A stretch of 64,000 bases of DNA, from NCBI GenBank assembly GCA_022494885.1, contig JAGVSM010000465.1, positions 62,001-126,000 on the forward strand, given 5' to 3'. The notes below the pieces were generated by a model. It was not told where the DNA came from. It did no database searches and saw only the letters and a program-made list of their open reading frames with translations. This stretch comes from Micrasema longulum. Its lineage: Eukaryota > Arthropoda > Insecta > Trichoptera > Brachycentridae. Both the position numbers and the translations under genes were made by a program. Positions 21,861 to 33,790 of this stretch are shown piece by piece; position 1 is the first letter of the stretch; every line of letters starts with the position of its first letter.

Positions 21861-21919
21861 AAAAAGTTGTGTTTTATCAGAAGAACGTCAGTTTAAATTT
21901 TAATTAAAATCTAATCTAC

Positions 21920-23041
21920 CTATAGTCGGGGTCTACGTTTAAGGTGCACGGAAGGAATGCATTAGTGTGTTGTGACTATGGATGTAAAATTGCGTAATTT
22001 TACCAAAAGGCGCGGTAGAATACCGTAATTTACGGTATTTTAGATGATTAACATGAGCGGTGGTCGTTCAAGGTCACAAACTTAAGATTTTATTAAGCGG
22101 CCTATGTCCACCGAGCTTGTTAAGTTTCAAAACAAAATAACATTTTTTTATCAAAAAACGTTAAAAAAGTACATATCGAATGACCTTGAACTTCCCATAC
22201 TTATAATAAATCTCGACAACCACTTGGTAGATTTAAACCTGGTTTTCACTGTCATGTAACGTGTTATAAAACAAAGCTACTTGTATTTGTTATATCTTCG
22301 AAAAATAAAAACTAGTTCGTCATATTCGTTTTTTACCGTAAAATACCGCGGTAATTTTACCGCATTGCATCTCTAGTTGTCCGGTTAAGTTTTAAAAAAA
22401 ATTGATTGATCGTTATTCAGGAATATGTTTTTTTTTTAGATATAAAATAATTTTATTGCTCTTTGTATTTAATATATATATTTTATACCTCTTAAAAAAA
22501 TATTTTCTTATCAAAATTTCAAATATTATAATTTTTATAATCCATATCTAAGCATGTTTTTTAAAAATATAAAACGGCTGTGTTATTTAATATTCATATT
22601 TTGTATTTAATATATGTTATAATGACTATTCTTCATTCTATGGTCGTAATATTTTTTATTTAATATGATGTATATTTTGTATTTAATATTATAAAATATA
22701 TATTTTGCACCTCTCAAAAAATTTACAAAACAAGTGATTAAATTTTATATGAACACTTTGTTTAACTTTTTTATTATTTTTGTCATATATTATATCTAAG
22801 CATGTTATTTGTATGAAACTGCCGTGTCATAGTATTTATGTAACATAATACTTATTTCTTACATTATATCGAATTGTTTATTTTTTATTAAATATGCATT
22901 TCTGAAAGGTAAAAGTCACTGCGTGCCTTGTATAAATAAGTAAATAAATACATATTTAAATATTATTGAATATCAAAGCGCCAATTGTTATCGAAACTTA
23001 ACCGGGCTTATGTGCGCCTTGAACGTAGACCGCGTCTATAG
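21920..23041. mobile_element. 1.1-kb inverted-repeat element with inner repeats
   Basis: The ends CTATAGTCGGGGTCTACGTT and, inverted, CTATAGACGCGGTCTACGTT pair over about 30 bases. A second pair lies further in (TTAAGTTT near 22385 and CTTAACCGG near 22998). Nested at about 21984-22378 is another inverted pair rich in ACCGTAATTTTACC-type words, perhaps a separate insertion. Between 22430 and 22900 an AT-rich unit of about 230 bases occurs twice (TATCTAAGCATGTT in each). No transposase frame. Confidence 0.65.
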
Positions 23042-23206
23042 ACCTTGTCTTCCTCTGTCATATGCTTTTAAGATTTTACGTTTTGGGGTGAATATTGCAT
23101 ATGCAAAATTGATCAAAAATGAAAATTTTATCATATTTATATTACCGGGCTTTCAAAATGATTTTACACCAATTTAAATAGCGTAATTTTGACGGTGCTC
23201 TCAGTG

Positions 23207-23278
23207 AGCAGAGTGGCGCAGCGGAAGCGTGCTGGGCCCATAACCCAGAGGTCCGTGGATCGAAACCACGTTCTGCTA
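23207..23278 (+). tRNA. tRNA-iMet: Initiator tRNA-Met (CAT)
   Basis: A 72-base gene folds into a complete cloverleaf. The acceptor AGCAGAG pairs with TTCTGCT (A1-T72 at the end, one G-T pair), the discriminator is A, the anticodon stem has three G-C pairs (GGG/CCC), and the CAT anticodon is at 23239-23241. The T stem is CGTGG/CCACG. The loop is ATCGAAA rather than TTCGA, which together with A1-T72 and the GGG/CCC stem marks the eukaryotic initiator. The A box (GGCGCAGCGGAAG) and B box (GGATCGAAACC) are intact. No CCA is encoded, as expected. It lies within LHFPL intron 1 on the same strand but is its own Pol III unit, and looks functional. Confidence 0.96.
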
Positions 23279-23282
23279 GATA

Positions 23283-23289
23283 TTTTTTT
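23283..23289 (+). terminator. Pol III terminator of the tRNA-iMet gene
   Basis: Seven T residues begin four bases after the end of the tRNA. Confidence 0.9.
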
Positions 23290-23544
23290 GTATGTATTTT
23301 TTTTTTATTTATTGAAAATTACCACATATTACAAAAGTAGTTTACATTTTAACCCATTTCATCGTGTTATCTTTTTTAGCATTTAAAATTGTTATTACTA
23401 GGTATATCTATATTTATAACTGGCAACTACAGGTAAACAGCGGACGTTTTTTTCTTTCAGAGATACGCATCTATGATGGCACACAATACTTACTTCTTCC
23501 ACTTTCATGCTTTATAGTTAGTATATATATATATTTTTTTTAAT

Positions 23545-23700
23545 TTAATTTATTAACCCTTACGGATTACATACATTTGACACAATATATTTATAGAAAA
23601 AAAATCATATTCTACTGATGATAATATTTTAAACATATTTTGTAAAGGTTGTCTGAATCTTTTGTTTAGTTTTGTCTAGTAGTTTATTTATAAAATGTTC
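23545..23700 (-). repeat. LINE 3'-region-like repeat, second copy
   Basis: Shares AACCCTTACGGATTACAT and the following text with 7800-7960. Confidence 0.4.
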
Positions 23701-23929
23701 TTTTGTTTCTTGTTAGAGATAAGGGAAGAGTCATATACTAACATTAATATTTTGTTTTGCTGTCTTTGTTGTCTGTTTATGTCATTTTGATTTCCTGTTC
23801 CCCATAGTAGTTGCATATAATATATTTTAGTTTTTACATAGGCTTCATACATTCGAATTTTTTCCGGTTTTGGAATTTTTTTTTTTTTTTTTAAATCCTC
23901 GATAATGTCGCCACTTTACTAATAATACG

Positions 23930-24180
23930 CAAGGGTTTGTCATGCAATACTAGACACTCCAATAAGGATCTAATTCTACAGAGAGGAGTTAATACTTTTT
24001 TGGCTCAAAGGCAGCAATATTATATAGGCCCGAGGGTATATAACCTTATCCCAGATTCGTGGAAATGTGGTGGGATTGCCAGGCTGAGGAAGGTGTTCAC
24101 TGCATTTTTAATCCATATTGGTCGGAGGGACTCCCTGGGAGTCAGAGAAATTGTTGTCCGATCTGGAAGGACGTAAGCTG
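23930..24180 (+). pseudogene. LINE ORF2 C-terminal fragment
   Basis: A plus-strand frame has GPRVYNLIPDSWK, the position-equivalent of the (L)YNSLP segment in jockey-like and CR1-like ORF2 ends, then a short tail. Nothing upstream survives. Class is uncertain. Confidence 0.5.
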
Positions 24181-24439
24181 GTTTCTTGTTTTATTAGAAA
24201 TGACCTAGGACTTAGGATATAAAGATTTTGGTATTATTTATGTTTTCTCTGGATATTCATTGTTTACCTTTAAGACTGAAAAAGCACACATTATGATAAT
24301 ACTGTAATTACTTTTTAATATTATTATAAATTACATAATTTACTGCCTTAGAACGGGGAAGCTATCCCTAGTTAGGCAGTTTAGATAAACCAACAGCAAA
24401 AATAAGAAATATGTATGTATACTTTTAGTACTTAATTAA

Positions 24440-25722
24440 TTTGTTATAAGAATTTATTTATTTATTTATTTATATACGGCATTTCTACCATTTACATATA
24501 TGTGGTATAAAGAGTGCTTAGAAATAAAAATATTAAAAAAAAAATCGAGTGTGAAATATTAATATACTCGTACTGTACACATTATTAATTACTTGAAATA
24601 CATACATATTTTAAAGAAATTATACAATAACAAAATACATTAATCAATCAAATTATAACTATTCCAACCCAATCTTCTGAAGATGATTTGCTCTTTTTGA
24701 TAAAAATATGTTAGTCACTTTATTTTTTAAGTTAGGCAGAGATAAACTAAATATATCAAAATGTGATGCATATTCATTCCCGGTATTCTGTAATCTAACA
24801 ATAGGTGAGTTATATTGAGCTACCGTTCGAGAATTTTGACAATAAAATATTGTAGATGTTCTGCTTAATCTAGGTGGTACAAAGAATGAAATCAATTTCA
24901 GTAGATCAGGGGTATCAAACATTGGTTTTATTATTTTATATAAAGTCATAAGATCAGTCGATGTTCTTCGTTCTTGCAATTTAGTTAATTTAAGAGAGTC
25001 TAAAATTTTGTTATAATTTAATTGATTGGTAGAAAAACCCATCTTAAAATTAAAACATCTATGAAATTTATTCTGAATTCTCTCAATAGAATCTGAGAAA
25101 GTGATTTGATAAGGTGACCATATTGGAGAATTATAATCTAGTTAGCTTCTAACAAGAGATGTGTAAAGATATTTTAATGTGTTTATATTATTAAAATCTT
25201 TTCCGGTTCTAAGTACAAATCCTAATAATTTTACAGCTTTGTTAGATATTTTATAATGTGCTCTTTAAATAATAATTTTGAATCGAACAAAACACCCAGA
25301 TCGCTCACGGTAGAAACATCAGTAATTTTAATTTGATTTAACATGTAATTAAATAGAATCGGATTTTTTATTTTATAGAATCTCATAGCTTGACATTTGC
25401 TTATATTGAGTTGTAATTTATTTTGTTGGCACCAGATGTTTAATTTGGACAAATTATGGGACAAAATGTTACAATCGTTAATGTGTTTTATCTCTTTGAA
25501 TATTTTCATATCATCTGCAAATATGAGTACATGTACATTATCAAATATATCAATTACATCATTTATAAATATTAAAAACAACACTGGACCAAGATGCGAG
25601 CCTTGAGGTACTCCACTAACTGATTTAAATTTATATGATAATATATCATTTATTTTCACTGACAGGTTTCTATCGAACAAATATGTTTTAAACCAATTTA
25701 ATAAATAATTACTTGTAAATCA
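24440..25722 (-). pseudogene. Jockey-like LINE, 5'-truncated
   Basis: On the minus strand, 25680-25231 codes for the reverse-transcriptase core: SGVPQGSHLGPVLFLIFIND, then FADDMKIF with the catalytic Asp pair, then QLNISKCQAM and VSDLGVLFD. The frame breaks near 25230. A second frame (25042-24659) gives the C-terminal part (LNSRTVAQYNSPIVRLQNTG-like). 25722 is the 5' truncation, next to a microsatellite. The 3' side is AT-rich with TTTA repeats (about 24455-24475). It is close to the copy at 54891-56105 and to the LINE at 44125-46540. Inactive. Confidence 0.85.
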
Positions 25723-25734
25723 CTGTAATAAATA

Positions 25735-26085
25735 AATGAATGAATAAATAAATAAATAAATAAATAAAAAAAAAATAATAATAATAATAATAAATAAATA
25801 AATAATTAAATAATAAAAATAAAAAAAATAAAAAATAAATAAATAAATGAATGAATGAATGAATGAATGAATGAATGAATGAATGAATGAATGAATGAAT
25901 GAATGAATGAATGAATGAATGAATGAATGGATGGATGGATGGATGAATGAATGAATGAATGAATGAATGAATGAATGAATGATTGAATGAATGAATGAAT
26001 AAATGATTGAATGAATGAATGAATGAATGATTGAATGAATGAATGAATGAATGAATGAATGACTGAATAAATAAATAAATAAATA
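25735..26085. repeat. Long AAAT/GAAT microsatellite
   Basis: AAAT-type repeats (about 25735-25848) are followed by GAAT tetranucleotides for about 220 bases (25849-26069), with GGAT and GATT variants inside. The Ile/His/Ser-rich open frames on the minus strand (FIHS repeats) are translations of this microsatellite and not genes. Confidence 0.95.
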
Positions 26086-26135
26086 GCAGGCAAACCAACG
26101 TTCGGGCAGGACAACGTCTGTCGGGTCGGCTAGTA
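26086..26135 (-). repeat. LINE 3' end feeding the microsatellite
   Basis: On the minus strand CTAGCCGACCCGACAGACGT ... GTTTGCCTGCT leads straight into the (ATTT)n and (ATTC)n repeats. This resembles the 3' end of an RTE-type retroposon, whose tail then expanded. No coding part is attached. Confidence 0.45.
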
Positions 26136-26698
26136 ATAAATAAATTACAGCAAAATGACAAATTCGTGACGGTTATAAAATAGTTCAATGTTTTCTACGT
26201 TTTTTACAAAATCGCTCTAAAATTCATGCTTGAGTACTCGTAACAAGCCGATAAGTGTGGTACATTTTATTCTGTCGTCTTTGTCACGTTTACGATCTAC
26301 GTAATATCCCCATGATTTTCTTTTATTTTATGGGTAAATTATTTCCGATAATATAAAGTATTACAAACCTTTTTTGTTTATGTTGTAGATGCTTTTGGCA
26401 TGCGGTTGTTTTGATTTATGAGGAACGAGCTGAACCCGGCAACACTTTTCTATTGCTAGATCTGAGCACATACTGGTATATTGATTAAATGAACACAGTC
26501 GAAAGTTTGATATTTATTATTGTTTTTAGTTAAAATAGATATATACATATACATTATTATTTTTGTATTTTAGATTACATCAATTTTATTTATATAAAAA
26601 AAATATTGGTGAATAAATGAGTATATGAATAAATAAATTAGTCACTAACAGAGAATAAATAATACCAATGTATTAGATAAAAAGTAAGCAGATATATC

Positions 26699-27353
26699 TA
26701 ATTCGGGACCGTTTTCACAATGCGAAATATCGACAAAAAATAAAATTTTCAGTTTTTTTTTTTATGATAAAGAAATAACAACTAAAATAATAAAAAAAAC
26801 AAAAACCCCTAACTCAAAGAATGGAAATCAATAATATAGAAAATAAAATCGGGTTGTGGTCCCGTGCCCAGTGTCTCGGACTCACGGCTCAAAGATCCGT
26901 GGTTCGAATCCCACTCTACCTCAACTTGATTCCCATTTTCGTAGTGAGTTATTTACAACTCGTTGAAAATGGCTCTCAAAATGAAATTATAAGAACGCAA
27001 ATATTTATTAAAAAAAAAATAAGTGGAACTATTAATTTTAAAAATTAAAACATTCCGAATTTTCACAAAAATGATGTACTCGTATCTACGTAATATTTTG
27101 TGATAGGGATATAACATTATTAATGGTTTTTGTTATATATGCCTATGTGTAGGTATGTTAATTTTGTTTTATTTCTCAATTAAATGATAATCTAATCCAA
27201 TTCGACTCGCTGCAACTTCGCACATAATATTTATATCGTTTTGCTAAAATTTCATTTTGCCAATCGATGGATCTTTCGTATAGAATAATCGATTTCCGTC
27301 AAAAAACACGTTTTTTATGTAGATATTTCGCTTTGTGAAAACGGTTCTCAATT
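26699..27353. mobile_element. M5 inverted-repeat element carrying a SINE2
   Basis: The left end GGGACCGTTTTCACAATGCG and the right end, inverted, GAGAACCGTTTTCACAAAGC pair and continue through GAAATATC(G/T)ACA for over 35 bases. A SINE2 copy (26849-27018) is nested inside. No transposase frame. Confidence 0.7.
26849..27018 (+). repeat. SINE2 copy nested in M5
   Basis: Starts CGGGTTGTGGTCCCGTGCCC, has a perfect B box GGTTCGAATCC, then CACTCTACCTCAACTTGATT, the TTATTTACAACTCGTTG segment and an A-rich end. Best-preserved B box of the family here. Confidence 0.8.
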
Positions 27354-28020
27354 GTAAAAGTAACTACTAGATATGTTTAGGTAAATTAAGTATGTACAAA
27401 ATGCAGATACATGCGATGAAAAAAAAGTGAAACTATGAAAATATCGCCTTATGCTTTCTCCCCAGAATTTTAACCTAATGTTTGTAAAACTATGACGCAT
27501 CATTATTTTCACTAAAAAGTAATATTATGCATAGTTGTCTAATTATAATTATTTATTCAGTAAAACTTTTTCGACGATAAATGGCGTTTTTACCAAATGG
27601 AAAGCTTATCGTTGAAAGTTTAATAAATTGCTACGTAGAATAAATAGGTTGGTACGTAAAACGCTATTCACGGTCACTGAAATTCTAAGTACCGGCGAAG
27701 AAACGACATTTGAATGCGTTTTTTTGCGGTTTGTACTAATCGATATAATTGAAGATATAGAAATCGGAATAGTTCGCTTGAATCACAAAACGATACCTCG
27801 AATAAATTTCCCTTTCAGACGTAGATTCGTTTAAGATTAGGTATTATTTATTTAACCATCTGATAGAAAATAATCGTAATTTTAATAAAGACTCTTGGTT
27901 AAAGGTTCTACTATAGAAATATTCGAAATTGAACGCGATAAATAATAACGAAAAAATAATCAAATAAAACTAATATATTTGCTTTGTGTAGAATCATTAA
28001 AATGTCGTTTAATATTGCTC
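27354..28020. other. Unassigned intron DNA
   Basis: One 68-residue frame (27628-27834, +) shows no known motif. Its context is AT-rich and repeat-like, so it is not called a gene. Confidence 0.3.
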
Positions 28021-28125
28021 TAGAAAAACCCATAAGAGATGCAAGAGTTGAAACAGCAGGAACTATGTTTAGAAAGACCACCCTTGATATTAGCCTATGC
28101 AGATGACCAAGACTTAATCTCCAGA
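28020..28125 (+). pseudogene. RTE-like reverse transcriptase active-site fragment
   Basis: The frame reads LILAYADDQDLISR, the catalytic YADD box of RTE-like ORF2 (LAYADDIDIIGR). Only about 30 residues on either side are recognisable. Confidence 0.6.
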
Positions 28126-28129
28126 TATA

Positions 28130-29580
28130 TAGAATTAAGAATAGTCCAGAAGGAGCGTAGAATCATATTTGAATACAACGGACTAATCCAAAATTCCCCC
28201 ACCATGCCCTACTTTCGCCGCGCGCATTCGTGATGTCGCTGCGTAATGTTGCACGATGGGAAAAAATAAAATCATAACACTAATGTAAGATTAAAAAAAG
28301 CAATCTGCTTATTTCGCTAAAATTTTATTGTGCACGCGGAAATATTGATTGACACAACAGAGTAGATAAGTAAAGAGTCATTTAATAAAGGTAATTGAAC
28401 TAATGAAATTTGAACTTAAAATATGTTAAATAATATTAGATGTTTTAAAGATAATGTCGGTTAAATGTCCACCACAGAGTTTTTAATCCAAGGTCCAATG
28501 TTCATTAGTACTCTCATTAGATGAGCAAAGCAGGGTACAAAAAAATACTACCCTGGCAACACTAGCAAAATGTCCATTTTCTTTTCTTCGACAATCCGAC
28601 ATGGAAAAATAATTAAATTTTTAAGTAATATATTTGCTACTTACACATTCATTAGCTAATTACAATGAAATGTGATCCCATCCTGTTTCTTTAAGATCCT
28701 TGCAGTATTTCTACACTTTAAAAGTACACAACACGGCATAGTTGAATTCAAATCAGGAGTTGCGTACTGAGCGACATCTACAATGAAACTAATGGGTTAA
28801 AACGTAAACCTACTCATTTATGAGTAGCTGAGTCGCCTTTTGTTTGATGTGCGTATGCGGTTTCTGGACTATTCTTAATTGTATGAGGTAGATATACGAC
28901 CAGTGGTTTTAATTATTGTTGTACACCTGTCTGCGTAGGAACATTTTTTTTTAAATTCACCGATACCTACAATAGGTGGTCTCGACGTCCGCCTTGGATG
29001 CTACTGCTGACAGTTCGTCTTTGTTGAGATATTTTTTTTATCGTTTCATTTATTATTAATAATAAGTTTTAAATTAACCAAATCTGTTTATCTGTTATTT
29101 GTGCGCTTTTACTTTTTACCTCAAAATGATTAGTGAACGAGTTTTTTTACATAAAAAATTACGTGATAGAGTCACGATGACTTTTCTGCACACATTTTAT
29201 AGAAAGTTCAACTTAATTCATTTTACTGCTTATGTCATTCAAGCTTATGATCAAAATGAAAAATAAATGATGTACACGATGTTACAAAACTTAAGGCTTT
29301 CAATAATCGAAATAAAGTTATTGAAAATAAAATTACTAAATTACTAATAAATGGAAATCAAGAGATGCGATTTTTTTAAAGCATGTGGATGTGCATATAT
29401 GGAAAAAGTCCTGAAATGTTACGCGGTGTGTATAATAACTTCCGGTACGTGTAAATAGTACTTTAATTTTAAATACACCTTTTTAAGCGATGCATTTAGT
29501 TGTTTATATTTAACAGAAAATGTTTTTTAATTAATTTATTTATTTTATTGTAAAAGTTGTGGATAAATATTAATACACAA
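28130..29580. other. Unassigned intron DNA
   Basis: No element, RNA gene or coding exon was recognised. Confidence 0.3.
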
Positions 29581-29599
29581 AAAATAAACTAAACCTAAT

Positions 29600-29650
29600 A
29601 AATACAAAAACCTCACCAAGCCACTTTTTGTGGCTTGTTGGTGAAGTTTA
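29600..29650. other. Short hairpin (AGCCAC/GTGGCT)
   Basis: CACCAAGCCAC, TTTTT, GTGGCTTGTTGGTG folds into a tight stem-loop. It lacks the histone stem-loop consensus. No function can be given. Confidence 0.4.
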
Positions 29651-30529
29651 CCCATATAAATATTTATCGTACTTAAAAATAAATATCTTTACATAAACAA
29701 TTATAGTCAAAATAAGGGGCAGTAGTTAGACTGTATCCGCTCAATCAAAAAAAGAAAGAAAAAGCAACAAGAAAAACAAATATATCACGAAAAAAATAAT
29801 ATACATATAAATCAAATGTTAACACATTATTTATAAAACATTAATATAAAAACCCTTGATGACGAAGCCAATTTCTATTTTTTTTCTTACCTTTATACAT
29901 ATAATTCCTCTGTACGTGTGATGTCACCGTACTCCCCCTAAACGGCTAAACCAATTTACGTGCGGTTTTCAGAGAATTATAGATCTTTGCGCTGTGCGTG
30001 TTCGTAGATATTAATATCTTCAATCTAATATGTAAAAAAGAAGTAAGGAGCATAAATGTTTTATTCATCAATCTACCAGGGTTGCATTCGAGGAGAATGC
30101 ATTTACAAAAAAATGGAAAGATGTAGTTTTTTAGTGTATAAAAAAAAATATTTTTAATGTTTACAAACAATATTCTTTTTTTGTGGATCTCAATCAGATT
30201 CTTTTCTTAAATTCCTTATAATTTCTACCCATTTGTTTCTTTTTACTGGAATTTTGGTAATACTGAAATAATATTTAATTCAATACATATTTAAAAATTG
30301 TATTTCTACATAAGTACACACCTCTGTTGGTGAGAAGACCGGAGTTTGACGTTTGAAAAAAGAATGCCATATTTGAAAAAATATTTATTTTATGTTTTGA
30401 GATTAAACCATAAACAAGTACCCAGGTTCCTACTTAAATTCAATATTTGAATATTATCCATTTTTAGTTTTTGAATTTAATCACAAACAATTACCTAGGT
30501 ACCTACTTATCAATGAAAAGTCTTTTACA

Positions 30530-30700
30530 GACAAAGGCATTATACTTTTCTGGCCCCTAAGCTATACAACTTTTTAAGCAAGGACATAGTGGTGAACAAA
30601 TTGAAAAACAATATTTCCAAAGCTCGAGTCCATAAATGGATTGCTAAAAAGACTAGACAGGAAGCTGAGAAATATGTTTCATATATAAGAATATAATTTT
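30530..30700 (+). pseudogene. LINE ORF2 C-terminal fragment
   Basis: AAG CTA TAC AAC... translates to KLYNFLSKDIV, then NKLKNNISKARVHKWIAKK, comparable to the YNSLP...I......FK..L ending of jockey-like ORF2. Short and without upstream support. Confidence 0.4.
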
Positions 30701-31617
30701 AGTTTCTTGAAAATACTTTTTCGTTTTATTGATGTAGGTATGTTTTAATTTTTTTTAAATTTCTTTTGAATTTTTACACAATTGATGTGAAAGTATGTAC
30801 ACTTATGTATAAAATAAATAAAACACTGACACTCCGAACGTTCCAGTGGGCCAGTGGAGTGGCTACATCCATAAATAAAAATAAAATTACACTGAATGTA
30901 CCGTACCTATTGTATAAATATTTTTGTAAACTATGTTTTTGTATTTTAAATTGGATTAAATAAATAAAATAAATAAAAAAGTTCAATACACGACAAATCA
31001 TCACCCGTCAAAAAAGGATAAAGAAAACTGACCTTTGAATATCCAATGGCATCTACTTCGATCCCTATTTTGTTGAGCACATCAATGTGGTGATTTGTGT
31101 GGTTTTGATGAGCACAATGCGTGATGAAAATTTTGAATAATAAGTTACAGGAGCAAGCGTAAATTTTCGAGTCCTCGTGTTTTTTCGTTCAGACGACCGG
31201 ATCTTCCTCGAGCGCTATCGTACCGACCAAGCGAAACGATGCCCGCCATCTCTGGACTAGGGATTCAACTACACGTTTAATTCAAGAATTCAATTAAACG
31301 TGACGCCATAAATCGATTTAATTAATCCTTTAACAGGGACAATCATCGTGTAAAATTAAACCGTGTGTAAAGTGCTGACAAATATTTCAACATTGATTTG
31401 GAATCTCTTTGGGACGGGAATAAATATGGAAAGCTATGCATTTTCAAGGCATACATACATTCTACCTTCTCAGTCTACATAACGTAAAGGGTTTAACTGT
31501 CCATGATGCTGACTACGGTGAAAATGCTTGTTGTTTTTTTTTATTTGTTGATAACTATTAAACTAGGTCAAAAAAATATTCAAAAATATTTTTATGTACC
31601 GTATTATGATTGTTCAT

Positions 31618-31873
31618 CGGCCTCGTGGTGTAATGGTCAGCGCATTTGCCTACCATGCAAGAGGTCTCAGGTTCGATTCCCGACATAATTGACATCAAAT
31701 ATATATTTTTAAATGTGTTTTTACACTAGAATATTTCATAGTCCCTGGACTGGCACCTGAAGCGTAAGACTGGTCATTTTACCCTCATGTAACAAAAGTG
31801 ATAAAGATACGCTGCGATTGGTTTACCGATGCAATGCCCTTTGCATCATTAGGTGCGGAAAGGGAATGATTAT
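31618..31873 (+). repeat. SINE1 copy, full length
   Basis: Begins CGGCCTCGTGGTGTAATGGTC, has TTTGCCTACCATGCAAGAGG and a perfect B box GGTTCGATTCC. The body has CCTGAAGCGTAAGACTGGTC and the end GGAAAGGGAATGATTAT. It is the copy closest to a plausible consensus. Confidence 0.88.
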
Positions 31874-31979
31874 ATGATTGTTTAAAATTTTGTGATTTTG
31901 AAATCACTCCGCCTGTGACGTCACAAGTTCTCTTTGATGAGTTTTCCTGACTGGTGGGTTGTCTTCCTGGTAAGAACAA

Positions 31980-32130
31980 ACGTGTAACGGACGGTTTCAG
32001 TTTGCGTTTGTAATTCTCGACCTGAGTGCCTACGGTCCGTTGTATTGCCGTACACTGTAGCTAACTTCGTGGTTGATAATGGTTTTTGTCCGTATAGGCG
32101 ACTCTGTAGCGGGTGACGAATTATTGGTCT
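31980..32130 (+). repeat. Short repeat shared with 39017-39055
   Basis: AATGGTTTTTGTCCGTATAG followed by GCGACTCT occurs in both places with one change. Class unknown. Confidence 0.35.
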
Positions 32131-32231
32131 TAGGAGGGAACATTATTTTTAATTGAAAAAAATAATATTAAACTTGTAAAATAATCAATACATAAAAAAA
32201 CAAGTATAATTTTTTGTCTATATAAGTGCCG

Positions 32232-32710
32232 ACCCTAATGTTTGGGAGCGAAGTATGGAATTGAAAAAATAATGATGAAAGTAGGTAATGCGGTCGAAAT
32301 GCGATCTCTCAGGCGAATGTGTGGTAAAACGATGTATGATAGGTGCACAAATGTCGAGATCCGCGAACTATGTAAGCATTGTCGACAGAATCTAGAAAGG
32401 AGTGAATGGACAGCGAAAGAACAGCTAAAAAGATCTACGATGCGAATGTTGATGGATGCAGAAAATGAGGAAGACCGAGAAAGACATGGCACGATCAAGT
32501 CCATAAAATACTTGAAGATGGACATGTCAAGAGTAGGAATAATCGGAGTGCGTACATGAGAAGATTTATGAATTTACATTAAAAAAAGCGAGCTAGCGAA
32601 AAAAAAGGAAAACGAGAGAAAAAAGGAAATGAGGTCTGTATGCAATGACAGTGATGTGGCGTTATATCCTCTTTGCCTACCCCTACGGGAAAACGGCGGG
32701 ATGGTTTGTT
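32232..32710 (+). pseudogene. RTE-like LINE 3' end
   Basis: A 105-residue frame includes GNAVEMRSLRRMCGKTMYDR, a block of RTE-like ORF2. The later part (DAENEEDRERHGTIKS, MDMSRVGIIG) is in a frame that is antisense-like or shifted relative to the usual C-terminus, consistent with decay. The element ends with TGATGTGGCGTTATATCCTC and CCTACCCCTACGGG, then TTTG-rich sequence. Related ends at 8100-8395 and 51660-51960. Confidence 0.65.
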
Positions 32711-33154
32711 TGTTTTATTGTTTTGTCTATATTTTTTAAGGGACCGTGTTAAGGTACTATACCGCAGTATCGCAGAAAATGTAGAAAGTTACATTAACAG
32801 TAATTTTAATAAATCTGTTTTATTATAATAAACGCTCTAATTAAATATCGATGACTAAAAAGTGTTGTAAGCCAATGAAAAAACCACAAACTTAGTAAAT
32901 TTTTTTTCATTAGCAACGTTGTCTTTTTAGTACCCAGCTACTAACTACCTTGGAAATTTGACCGTCATTATATCCGTAAATAATAATTTATTAAATTTTC
33001 TCTACATGCGTCCGATTGATTCAGAATCCAAGCTTATTTTACCGTGTCGTGTGGATTTGTAGGATACGTGTAAAATGGGACAATAGCTGTTAAAATGTGA
33101 AATTTATATACCCCTGTAGACTCGGGTATCTTGATACCCTACGATATTTTGAGT

Positions 33155-33290
33155 GTGTTCAAATGTTTTCTGACAAATTCTGAATTTTACCGCGAATGTT
33201 ACACCAGCCTGTGACAGGTCTAAAGCCTTGCAAATGCCTAGACTTCCATATTCTCTTCTAAAAAATATTTTACATTTCTGCTGTAATATT
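33155..33290 (-). repeat. R2 repeat copy
   Basis: On the minus strand it carries CAGAAATGTAAAATATTTTT ... AAGTCTAGGCATTTGCAAGG and TGACCTGTCA-like text, the R2 core. Confidence 0.5.
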
Positions 33291-33544
33291 TATCAGTCGT
33301 GTATGTTTGAAATAATTAATGAAAATCGGTATTACACATGTGAATTCAGGAAATCACTTTCTATTTCAAGATTAGCGAAGCCTTTTTTTCTGAGTAACTT
33401 TCTTTAGTTGACAAAGTTGCTTAATGAATTAAGATTCATTTGCTTTTTACGAAAATTAATTAGAAACAGGTTTATTTTCGATTTCTTTCTTGGCATTATT
33501 AAAGGCTGTCCACAAAAAATGGACATGGGTTGTTTATTATTTCA

Positions 33545-33790
33545 TAAAGCGTGTATGGTAAACCCTGTCACATCCGAAGCCACGCTGATCAATATGAGCA
33601 CGCAGTCATATTGGCATATTAAAAAATATATTTAGAAGCGTTTTAAAACTAAAAACCAATATTTAAAAAATCGAATGGTTGCTCACTTCTGCAGGGGATA
33701 AAACAGGAGTGCGGAGGGGGTAGCTAGCTCTGCGCTCTGCAGAAGTAAGAAACTATTTGTTTTTTTAATGTTTTTGTATTTTGAAATGTT
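33545..33790. mobile_element. M1 element, partial
   Basis: The left part has AACCCTGTCACATCCGAAGC and GATCAATATGAGCA. The inner stem is AATGGTTGCTCACTTCTGCA with TCTGCAGAAGTAAGAAACTA. The right terminal arm is missing. Confidence 0.6.

Noticed and set aside
25849..26069. CRISPR-like array or similar spaced repeat
   Set aside because: Simple tetranucleotide repeat without spacers, in a eukaryotic genome.
25709..26188. Two Ile/His/Ser-rich frames of 159 and 102 residues on the minus strand
   Set aside because: They are translations of the GAAT/AAAT microsatellite (FIHS repeats), open because a four-base repeat has no stop in that frame.
27628..27834. 68-residue frame with a regular-looking protein
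   Set aside because: No motif, homology or splice context recognised; kept only as unassigned DNA.
29600..29650. Histone-type mRNA stem-loop
   Set aside because: The hairpin lacks the histone consensus stem and loop, and there is no histone gene nearby.
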